DNA of 64,000 nt from Adlercreutzia sp. ZJ176 (GTDB taxonomy: Bacteria > Actinomycetota > Coriobacteriia > Coriobacteriales > Eggerthellaceae): positions 1-64,000 of the forward strand of contig NZ_JAAKEC010000008.1 of NCBI RefSeq assembly GCF_011038975.1, given 5' to 3'. Both the position numbers and the translations under genes were made by a program. Each line of letters opens with the position of its first letter. Position 1 is the first letter of the stretch. Below are positions 52,220 through 58,905 of this stretch, piece by piece. Below the pieces are notes generated by a model. That model was not told the origin of the DNA, did no database searches, and worked only from the letters and a program-made list of their open reading frames with translations.

Positions 52220-53633
52220 CGGCGGCCTCCCCTTCCTCAGCGTCGGCGCCGGCAACGTCGGAAGCGCCAGCCCCTGCCCCGGCGGCCTGCGCGACTCCGG
52301 CGCCGGCGGCGGCGCCAGCCCCGGCGGCCTGCGCGGCGGCGGCGGCCTCGAGCGCCTCCACGCGCAGCGCGACCGACTCGGCGTGCGCCCACAGGCCCTC
52401 GTGGCGCGCGATGCGCATGGTGGCCTGCGCGTCGTTTCTCAGCGCCTGGGGCGAGAACTGGATGATGGACGACTTCTTCACGAACTCGTCCACCGAGAGC
52501 GGGCTCGCGTAGCGCGCCGTGCCGCCCGTGGGCAGCGTGTGGTTGGGGCCCGCCACGTAGTCGCCGAGCGCCTCGGTGGTCCACTCGCCGAGGAAGATGG
52601 CGCCCGCGTTGCGGATGCTGCCCAGATAGCTCATGGCGTCGGCCACGTGCATCTCGAGGTGCTCCGGGGCGATGACGTTCACGGCTTGCAGGGCGGCCTC
52701 CATGCTCGGGCAGACGGTGATGAGGCCCTGTCCCTCGAGCGAGGCGCGCGTGATCTCGGCGCGCATGGAGCGCGCGAGGTGCCCCTCGATGGCAGCCTCC
52801 ACGGCGTCGGCGTACGCCTCGGAGAACGTCACCAGGTAGCACGCCGCAAGCGGGTCATGCTCGGCCTGCGCCATGAGATCGATGGCCACGAGCGACGGGT
52901 CGGCCGCCTCGTCGGCCACCACGCACACCTCGGACGGCCCGGCGATCATGTCGATGCCCACGTCCCCCGAGACGATCTTCTTGGCGGCGGCCACGTACGC
53001 GTTGCCCGGGCCCGTGATCTTGGCGACCGGCTCGATGGACTCGGTGCCGTAGGCCAAAGCGCCGATGGCCTGCGCGCCGCCCACGGAGTAGATCTCGGTC
53101 ACGCCCGCGATCTTGCACGCCGTGAGGATGCCCGCGTCAAGCGTGCCGTCCTTCGTCGGCGGCGTCACGCACACGATGCGCTCGACGCCCGCCACCTTCG
53201 CAGGCAGCGCGTTCATGAGCACGGTGGAGGGGTAGAGGGCGCGCCCGCCCGGCACGTAGATGCCCACCGACTCGAGCGGCGTCACCTTCGCGCCGAGGAC
53301 GGCGCCGTCGGCGCGCGCGTAGATCCAGCTCTGCTGCACCTGGCGCTCGTGGAAGTCGCGGATCTGCGCGGCGGCGTGCTTGAGCGCCTCCACCGTGGCG
53401 GGCGCGACGTTCGCCTCGGCGGCCTCGATGGCCGCGGCTGGCACGCGGAAGTCCTCCAGGCGCACGCCGTCGAACTTCTCGGTGAAGTCGCGCAGGGCCG
53501 CGTCGCCGCGGGTGCGCACCTCCTCGATGATGGACGTGGCGGCCTCGAGCGCGCGGGCGTTGAAGGCGCCCGTGCGGTTGATGAGCGAGCTGGTGAACGT
53601 TTCGTCTGGGCTGAGGATGACGCGGCGCATCAT
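52212..53633 (-). CDS. hisD: Histidinol dehydrogenase with Ala/Gly-rich tail
   Basis: This 473-residue enzyme oxidises histidinol to histidine in two NAD-dependent steps. Conserved blocks are YVPGGRALYPSTVLMNALPA, IAGPSEV, LMAQAEHDP and VAGPNHTLPTGGTARYASPL. The family normally ends near residue 430. The last 45 or so residues here are nearly all Ala, Gly and acidic residues and are probably disordered. ATG 53633 or the adjacent ATG is preceded by AGGAG. It follows hisZG by 61 nt. Confidence 0.96.
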   Translation of the reverse strand: MMRRVILSPDETFTSSLINRTGAFNARALEAATSIIEEVRTRGDAALRDFTEKFDGVRLEDFRVPAAAIEAAEANVAPATVEALKHAAAQIRDFHERQVQQSWIYARADGAVLGAKVTPLESVGIYVPGGRALYPSTVLMNALPAKVAGVERIVCVTPPTKDGTLDAGILTACKIAGVTEIYSVGGAQAIGALAYGTESIEPVAKITGPGNAYVAAAKKIVSGDVGIDMIAGPSEVCVVADEAADPSLVAIDLMAQAEHDPLAACYLVTFSEAYADAVEAAIEGHLARSMRAEITRASLEGQGLITVCPSMEAALQAVNVIAPEHLEMHVADAMSYLGSIRNAGAIFLGEWTTEALGDYVAGPNHTLPTGGTARYASPLSVDEFVKKSSIIQFSPQALRNDAQATMRIARHEGLWAHAESVALRVEALEAAAAAQAAGAGAAAGAGVAQAAGAGAGASDVAGADAEEGEAADE

Positions 53634-53694
53634 GGTGATCTCCTATCTTTTGTCGGCAGGCCCGCACGGCCGTGCCCGGTGTCTTGCTCTTGGG

Positions 53695-55584
53695 TTACCC
53701 GACGGATGCGGCGGGTTTGGCGGGTGCGGCGGGTGCGACGCCGCTGTCGGCGGGCGCGGCTGGCTCAGCGGCGCTGCCGATGGGCTTTCCCGCGATGGGC
53801 TCGTAGGTGCTCTCGTCGGCGTGGCGTTGGAGCGCGCGCGCCAAGGCCGCGACGCGCTCGTCGGTGCGGAACGCGCAGGTGTTCGCGAAGAAGCGCGCCG
53901 TGGAGGACAGCACCTCCTCCACGACCACCAGGTTGTTCTCGCGCAGCGTGGTGCCCGTGGCCGTGATGTCGACGATGCGCTCGGCCATGCCCGTGAGCGG
54001 CGCGAGCTCGATGTTGCCGTGCAGCTTCACGATCTCCACCTGCACGCCGGTCTTGGCGTAGTGGGCGGACGTGATGTTGGGATACTTCGTGGCCACGCGG
54101 ATGGAGCCGAGCTTGCGGTAGTGCTCGTCGATGGCGCCGCTTGCGCCTGCGGGCTCGGCCACCACGAAGCGGCACTCGCCGAACTTGAGGTCCACGAGCT
54201 CCACCACGTCGGGCGACGCCTCGAGCAGCGAGTCCTTCCCGCAGATGCCGCAGTCGGCGGCGCCGAGCGCCACGAACACCGGCGCGTCGGAGGGGCGCAC
54301 GATGATGAAGTCCACGCCCGGGTTGCTGATGATGAGCTGGCGCCCCGGGTTGTCGAGGCCCGCGGTGTCGAGCCCCGCGGCGCCGAGGCACTCGAGGGCG
54401 TCGGCGGCCAGCGAGCCCTTCGGCACGGCGATGCGCAGGGGGCGCGCCATGCGGCCCGCGGCGCTGGCGGACGTGGCGGTCGCGCTGGGGGCAGCGCAGG
54501 CGGTCTCGCCGCCCTCCGCGGCCGGCGTGAATTCTGCAGCCTCGCCGCCCTCCGCGGCCGGCGCGGCTTTGGCGGCCTGCGCGGCCTTCTCCGCAGCGGC
54601 GGCGCTCATCACCTGCTCGAGGTAGAACGCGAAGCCCGCCGCCGGGCGCTCCACGCCGTAGGCGCCGATCATGTGGTCGTAGCGCCCGCCCGAGCCGAGC
54701 GGCGAGCCCAAATGCGGCGAGTACGCCGCGAACACGATGCCCGTGTAGTAGTCGAACGAGCTCATGACCGAGAAGTCGATGAGGATGCGGTCGGCCAGGC
54801 CGCGGTCGGACAGCGCGTTGAAGGTGCGCTCGAACTCGTCGAGGCCGTCGGCGCAGCCGAGCGGCACCACGAGCGAGCGCACGGCCTCGATGGCCTCGAT
54901 GCCGCCGCGGATGCGCGGCAGCGCGCGGATGGCGTCGGCATAGGCCGGGGCCACGCCCGCGACGTCGACGTCGAGCGTGGCGTCGTCGAGGTCGGTCAGG
55001 CGGTCGAGCTCCACGAAGTCGGACGCGTGGTACGCCTCGAGCACGGCGGCCTTCCACGCCTCGGGCGCGCCCGAGCGGTCGAGCAGCGCGCGCAGGACGC
55101 CCACCGTGGCGAGCGCCAGCGAGAAGTCGTCCACGCCGCTCTCGCGCACCGCGTCGATGAACAGCCCCACGATCTCGGCGTCGGCCTCGAACCCCTCCTC
55201 GCCGATGCACTCCACGCCGAACTGCGTCATCTCGCGCTCGGCGGCCTGCGCGTCGGCCTCCGTCTCGCGGAAGACGCGCTGCGTGTAGCGGAAGCGCAGC
55301 GGCCCCTCCTCGTTGCGCAGGCGCGTGGCGCACATGCGCGCGATCTGCAGCGTGACGTCGGGGCGCATGGCCAGAAGGTCGCCGCGCGAGTCGAAGAACT
55401 TGAACGACGAGCCCGGCAGGCGCCCGCCGGCGCGCATGACGTCGAGGACCTCGAGCGTGGGGGTCTCTATGGGGAGGTAGCCGCGGTCAGCGAAGAGCTG
55501 CTGCACCGCGCGCGTGATCGTCTCTCTCGCGCGCGCCTCCTGCGTGAGGACGTCGCGGAAACCAGAGGGGGTGACAAGGTTCAC
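53695..55584 (-). CDS. hisG: HisZ-HisG fusion: ATP phosphoribosyltransferase regulatory and catalytic subunits in one chain
   Basis: This 629-residue protein combines the histidyl-tRNA-synthetase-like regulatory subunit HisZ (about 1-328) with short-form HisG (about 383-610). HisZ landmarks are RFRYTQRVFRE, SFDYYTGIVF and GSGGRYD (298-304). HisG landmarks are RIAVPKGSLA, the DCGICGKDSL region and TATGTTLRENNL. An Ala/Glu linker with a repeated PAAEGGE motif joins them. Separate HisZ and short HisG normally form a hetero-octamer that is feedback-inhibited by histidine. The GTG at 55584 follows GGAAAG. It is the first gene of the his operon, behind a roughly 300-nt leader. Confidence 0.93.
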   Translation of the reverse strand: MNLVTPSGFRDVLTQEARARETITRAVQQLFADRGYLPIETPTLEVLDVMRAGGRLPGSSFKFFDSRGDLLAMRPDVTLQIARMCATRLRNEEGPLRFRYTQRVFRETEADAQAAEREMTQFGVECIGEEGFEADAEIVGLFIDAVRESGVDDFSLALATVGVLRALLDRSGAPEAWKAAVLEAYHASDFVELDRLTDLDDATLDVDVAGVAPAYADAIRALPRIRGGIEAIEAVRSLVVPLGCADGLDEFERTFNALSDRGLADRILIDFSVMSSFDYYTGIVFAAYSPHLGSPLGSGGRYDHMIGAYGVERPAAGFAFYLEQVMSAAAAEKAAQAAKAAPAAEGGEAAEFTPAAEGGETACAAPSATATSASAAGRMARPLRIAVPKGSLAADALECLGAAGLDTAGLDNPGRQLIISNPGVDFIIVRPSDAPVFVALGAADCGICGKDSLLEASPDVVELVDLKFGECRFVVAEPAGASGAIDEHYRKLGSIRVATKYPNITSAHYAKTGVQVEIVKLHGNIELAPLTGMAERIVDITATGTTLRENNLVVVEEVLSSTARFFANTCAFRTDERVAALARALQRHADESTYEPIAGKPIGSAAEPAAPADSGVAPAAPAKPAASVG

Positions 55585-55888
55585 AGGTGCTTTCCTTCTC
55601 CAACGTATTCTCAGACAGCTTATGGTACTGCTCGCGCGCCGCCCGGGTAAGCAGCGCGGCGAAAACAGCGGATTTTCAGCATGCGCCGTCGGCGTGCGAC
55701 CGCACCCGCGCAACATGCGCCGCCACACGACCGGCACGCAGCCACGTGCGATCGGCGTGCATCGGCGTACGCCGACTCCACACGGCTGGCGCGCAACCTT
55801 GCGCAACCAGCGTGAGCCGTCGGCAATCCACTTCATGCGACCGCGCGAGACTGGCGTGCGACCGCATAGGATTCCGGCAGCGCCCCAT
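55585..55888 (-). promoter_or_regulatory. Long leader of the his operon
   Basis: About 300 nt separate the promoter from hisZG. The leader is full of short inverted and direct repeats, among them GGCGTGCGACCGCA twice (near 55687 and 55850) and CGATCGGCGTGCATCGGCG. I found no T-box consensus and no run of His codons typical of a leader peptide. An upstream ATG in frame with hisZG gives an 84-residue Arg-rich extension with no family match. Confidence 0.45.
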
Positions 55889-55916
55889 ACTTTAGCACAG
55901 TAGAGTGATAAAGCAA
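55889..55916 (-). promoter_or_regulatory. Promoter of the his operon
   Basis: Minus-strand TTGCTT (55911-55916) and TAAAGT (55889-55894) are 16 bp apart, with TGC just before the -10 box. It lies between larC and hisZG. Confidence 0.55.
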
Positions 55917-55954
55917 GCGTTCGCGTCGAATTGATCGCGAGAAGCTGCCGAAAG

Positions 55955-55979
55955 GCGCGCGGCGAGCCCTGTCGCGCCC
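55955..55979 (-). terminator. Possible terminator after larC
   Basis: A GGCGCG/CGCGCC stem with an 11-nt loop is followed on the minus strand by TTTCGG. The stem is short and the T-run weak, but the position right after the larC stop fits. Confidence 0.35.
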
Positions 55980-55983
55980 TGCC

Positions 55984-56910
55984 CTACTCCACCGGCTCGA
56001 TGATGAGGGCGCGCAGGATGCCGGGAGTCTCGTAGGCGCGCTTGCCCGCGCCCATGCCCACGCGCTTGACGGTGAAGCGCTCGGGGAGTTTGTCGATCGT
56101 GCGCACGGCGGCCGCCACGGCGGCGCCCGTCGGCGTCACGAGCTCGCCGCGCACGTCGAGCACACGCAGCACGAGGCCATGGGCTGCGGCGATGTTGACC
56201 ACCGCGGGAACGGGCACGGGGATGACGCCGTGCTGACAGCGCACCGTGCCGCGCCCCTCCGCGAGCTCGGTGACGACCACCCCCTCGACATGCAGGCTGT
56301 CGAGCGCCGCGGCGACGGCCACCACGTCGGCGATGGAGTCGACGGCTCCCACCTCGTGGAAGTGGACTTCGCCGACGGGCACGCCGTGCGCCTGCGCCTC
56401 GGCCTCGGCTATGATCGCGAACACCTCGCGCGCGATCGCCTTCGCACCTGGAGTCATGTCGGCGGCGTCGATGAGGGAGGCGATCTCCGCCATCCCGCGG
56501 TGCTCGTGCGGGTGCGCGTGCCCCTGCGCGCCAGCGCCTTCATAAGCGTGCGCATGCGCGTGGCCGTCCTCGCCTGCGTGTGCGTGACCTTGGTCGTCCT
56601 CGTGCGCGTGCGGCTCGTGCGGATGCGTGTGACTTCCCTCGTGCGTATGCGCATGCTCACAACCCGTGCCGTGCAGGTACTCCATGTCGTGGTCGTGGTT
56701 CTCGTGCTCCGCGTCGAGCACCACGTCGAAGTCGCACACGTCCAGGCCCGACTTCACCACACGCGTGATGCGCACCTCGAACCCCTCGACTGGCAGGCTC
56801 GCGAGGGCGCGGCGCACCGCCCCCTCGTCAGCGCCCGCGTCGAGCAGCGCCGCCGCGCACATGTCGCCGCTGATGCCCGACGAGCACTCCAACCACAAAA
56901 CGCTTCCCAC
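55984..56910 (-). CDS. larC: LarC N-terminal domain protein (nickel insertion for the nickel-pincer cofactor) with His-rich insert, C-terminal domain missing
   Basis: This 308-residue protein matches the first domain of LarC (CSSGISGDMCAAALLDAGA at the start; GEVHFHEVGAVDSIADVV and GRGTVRCQHGVIPVPVPA later). Residues 69-137 hold about 21 His, a likely nickel-binding store. LarC is a CTP-dependent cyclometallase that normally has a second domain, made by frameshift in some lactobacilli. Here TAG follows ILRALIIEPVE and I see no LarC2 sequence in any frame downstream. The GTG at 56910 has GGGAG in front. It is 238 nt from larB, with parS-like sites between. Confidence 0.85.
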   Translation of the reverse strand: MGSVLWLECSSGISGDMCAAALLDAGADEGAVRRALASLPVEGFEVRITRVVKSGLDVCDFDVVLDAEHENHDHDMEYLHGTGCEHAHTHEGSHTHPHEPHAHEDDQGHAHAGEDGHAHAHAYEGAGAQGHAHPHEHRGMAEIASLIDAADMTPGAKAIAREVFAIIAEAEAQAHGVPVGEVHFHEVGAVDSIADVVAVAAALDSLHVEGVVVTELAEGRGTVRCQHGVIPVPVPAVVNIAAAHGLVLRVLDVRGELVTPTGAAVAAAVRTIDKLPERFTVKRVGMGAGKRAYETPGILRALIIEPVE

Positions 56911-56924
56911 TCAAACTCCCTTCT

Positions 56925-56976
56925 CAAGGCACCGCGTTCGCAAGGCACTCCGCTCGCAAGGCGCTCCGCCTGCAAG
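56925..56976. repeat. 16-bp tandem repeat between larC and the parS sites
   Basis: Three full copies and a partial copy of CAAGGCACTCCGCTCG-like units lie head to tail (56925-56940, 56941-56956, 56957-56972). They occupy the stretch just upstream of larC and next to the first parS-like site. Confidence 0.75.
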
Positions 56977-56994
56977 ACGTCATACGACTCACGA

Positions 56995-57010
56995 TGTTTC
57001 ACGTGAAACA
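56995..57010. promoter_or_regulatory. parS site, perfect match
   Basis: TGTTTCACGTGAAACA is the exact 16-bp ParB/Spo0J binding palindrome known across bacteria. It is non-coding here, between larB and larC. Chromosomal parS sites cluster around the replication origin and load the ParB-CTP clamp and SMC. Confidence 0.9.
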
Positions 57011-57028
57011 TCGGTTCGCACAAACGAA

Positions 57029-57044
57029 TGTTTCATGTGAAACA
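57029..57044. promoter_or_regulatory. Second parS-like site, one central change
   Basis: TGTTTCATGTGAAACA differs from the perfect site only at one central base and is 34 bp away centre to centre. Such variants are bound by ParB in other species, often more weakly. Confidence 0.75.
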
Positions 57045-57148
57045 TTCCGCCCGCGGCGCGCGACACGCCGCCAGGCAGGCGCTCGCTCCGCTCAACCGCC
57101 CACGCACACCGCACATCGCGCCCGCAGGGCGCACGTGCGCCGCCGGCC

Positions 57149-57946
57149 CTACGCGCCCGCGCGGGCGGAGAGGTGGTTGATGAGGCTCGCCTGATAGGCT
57201 GCGCCGAACCCGTTGTCGATGTTGACCACCGACACCCCGCTCGCACATGAGTTCAGCATCGCGAGCAGCGCCGTCACGCCGCCGAACGCCGTCCCGTAGC
57301 CCACGGACGTGGGCACCGCGATCACCGGGCACGCCACCATGCCGCCGATCACGCTCGCGAGCGCGCCCTCCATGCCCGCCACGGCGATGACCACCTGCGC
57401 GCGGGCGAGCTCGTCCGAGCACGCGAGCAGCCGGTGGATGCCCGCCACGCCCACGTCGAGCAGGCGCACCACCTCGTTGCCGAGGAACTGCGCCGTGAGC
57501 GCCGCCTCCTCGGCCACGGCGACGTCGCTCGTGCCCGCCGCGGCGACCACGACCACGCCGTCGCCGTCGGGCGCGGGCATGCCGCCCGCCACGCCCAGGC
57601 GCGCCTCGGGGTAGTACGCCAGCTCGCACGCGTCCCCCAGAAGCTCCTGCGCCGCGGTGTGCTTCGCCTCGTCGAGCCGCGTCACCAGCACGCGCGGCTG
57701 GCCGCCCGAAAGCAGCGCCTGCACGATGCCCGCGATCTGCCCATGCGTCTTCCCCTCGCCGAAGACCACCTCGCCAGCGCCCTGCCGCGCGCCGCGCGCG
57801 AGGTCAGCCCGCGCGTACCCCAAGTCCGTGAAGCCGCGCGCCTGGTCGATCTCGGCGCACAACGCACGAGAAGCCTCGTCAACGGCGAGGCTTCCCTCTG
57901 CGACGGCGCGCAGCATGTATTCGATTTCCCGTGCCTTGCAAACCAT
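57149..57946 (-). CDS. larB: LarB, pyridinium-3,5-biscarboxylate synthase of the nickel-pincer pathway
   Basis: This 265-residue protein is a PurE-related carboxylase. It carries out the first step of nickel-pincer nucleotide synthesis, carboxylating and hydrolysing nicotinic acid adenine dinucleotide. Its blocks EVVFGEGKTHGQI, AAGTSDVAVAEEA and EGALASVIGG fit LarB. The C-terminal part reads VVNIDNGFGAAY. It starts 6 nt after the merR-type gene and should be on the same message. The substrate NaAD links it to the NadD activity encoded at 12.9-14.5 kb. Confidence 0.92.
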   Translation of the reverse strand: MVCKAREIEYMLRAVAEGSLAVDEASRALCAEIDQARGFTDLGYARADLARGARQGAGEVVFGEGKTHGQIAGIVQALLSGGQPRVLVTRLDEAKHTAAQELLGDACELAYYPEARLGVAGGMPAPDGDGVVVVAAAGTSDVAVAEEAALTAQFLGNEVVRLLDVGVAGIHRLLACSDELARAQVVIAVAGMEGALASVIGGMVACPVIAVPTSVGYGTAFGGVTALLAMLNSCASGVSVVNIDNGFGAAYQASLINHLSARAGA

Positions 57947-57952
57947 GTAGTG

Positions 57953-58345
57953 CTAGTAGTTCTCCTCTGTGAAGCGGATGGCGTTCTCACCCGCTAAAAC
58001 CGTCTCCTCGTAATTCTCGATCTTGTAGTCGAGTTTCGCAAGAGCTTCTTGGAGCTCTCCGATGCGTCTCCTGAGTCGGCTGCGCTGTTGCTCGAGCAGA
58101 TCCCTGCGCTGAAGCAACGTTCCGTCACCCTGCTCGAGCAACTCCATGTACTCAACGAGAGCCTCGATGGACATGCCCGCGTCGCGCATGCACTTGACGA
58201 ATTCAACCGTTCGGCAGCTGCTTTCGTCGTAGTCACGAATGCCGCTCTTGTTGCGCGGCACGTGGCGGAGAAGTCCGATTCTTTCGTAGTACCGAAGGGT
58301 GTCGGCAGAGATGTCGTACCGTTTGCTCACTTCTGCAATCTTCAT
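57953..58345 (-). CDS. MerR-family regulator leading the larB-larC operon
   Basis: This 130-residue protein has the MerR winged helix (MKIAEVSKRYDISADTLRYY) and a coiled coil (LRRRIGELQEALAKLDYKI). It lacks the C-terminal Cys pattern of metal-sensing MerR proteins; Cys78 in the FVKCMRDAG region is the type seen in NmlR/AdhR-like aldehyde or redox sensors. ATG 58345 has AAGGAG at 6 nt. Only 6 nt separate it from larB. Its promoter has the 19-bp spacer that MerR proteins untwist, so autoregulation together with lar genes is likely. Confidence 0.88.
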   Translation of the reverse strand: MKIAEVSKRYDISADTLRYYERIGLLRHVPRNKSGIRDYDESSCRTVEFVKCMRDAGMSIEALVEYMELLEQGDGTLLQRRDLLEQQRSRLRRRIGELQEALAKLDYKIENYEETVLAGENAIRFTEENY

Positions 58346-58394
58346 TGCGCTCCTTAATTTGCAAACGTAATCATCCCCACATCCAATAAGGCGT

Positions 58395-58425
58395 ATTACA
58401 CCATATGGAGTTAACTGCAAGTCAA
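58395..58425 (-). promoter_or_regulatory. MerR-type promoter with 19-bp spacer
   Basis: Minus-strand TTGACT (58420-58425) and TGTAAT (58395-58400) are 19 bp apart. The spacer holds a dyad (ACTCCAT-ATGGTGT, 6 of 7 pairs). Long spacers with a central dyad are the hallmark of promoters activated by MerR proteins. Confidence 0.7.
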
Positions 58426-58481
58426 TACACGCGCAATGATTCCGCCCGCGTAGGGCACGATTCCTCCACAAAGGAAAAGCC

Positions 58482-58615
58482 GCGCCCCACGCGAACCCAA
58501 GCAAAAGCCGGCCTCCGCCGAGCCGCTTTCAAGCCGCGCCCACGCGGCGGCGCCACCCAGCCAAGGCCGCGCCCGCACAAGGGCGCCACCCAGCCGAAGC
58601 CGCGCCCCACGCGGG
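58482..58615. repeat. Short direct repeats between the merR-type gene and the small membrane gene
   Basis: AAGCCGCGCCCCACGCG-like units occur three times (about 58482, 58531, 58597), and a 30-bp unit containing GGCGCCACCCAGCC occurs twice (58549-58578, 58580-58610). No gene is seen in this gap. Confidence 0.55.
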
Positions 58616-58626
58616 CTCGCGAGGCG

Positions 58627-58890
58627 TCACGAAGCGAGCAGCACCGCCTGGTACATGCTCCACACCATGAAGACGATGACGGCGAGCGCTGCCGTCACCA
58701 CGCACTTCACGGGCAGGGGCCAGTCGCCGCGCCACATGAGCACCAAGCCCACCGGCCAGAGCACCACCAAGAAGAAGATGATCCAGAACGTCTCCCGGTA
58801 CCACTTCTTGGCAGAAGGGTCGCGAACGATGGTGTTCGCCTCCCGATGGCTGCGATGCTGCCAGTCGCCCGGCCTGCGCTCGTTGCCCAT
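58627..58890 (-). CDS. Small two-helix membrane protein of the gat operon
   Basis: This 87-residue protein has a polar N-terminus with WQHRSHREANTIVRDPSAKK, then two membrane helices near 32-52 and 60-82 separated by MWRGDWPLP. It starts 15 nt after gatB and is probably the last gene of gatC-gatA-gatB. The function is unknown. The Trp-rich turn between helices recalls small SHOCT- or DUF-type membrane proteins, but I cannot name a family. Confidence 0.75.
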   Translation of the reverse strand: MGNERRPGDWQHRSHREANTIVRDPSAKKWYRETFWIIFFLVVLWPVGLVLMWRGDWPLPVKCVVTAALAVIVFMVWSMYQAVLLAS

Positions 58891-58905
58891 GACGCCTCCC
58901 CTCCG

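Noticed and set aside
55585-55836. 84-residue N-terminal extension of HisZG
   Set aside because: It is Arg/Cys-rich with no HisZ similarity. GTG 55584 has a ribosome-binding site and starts at the family's usual point.
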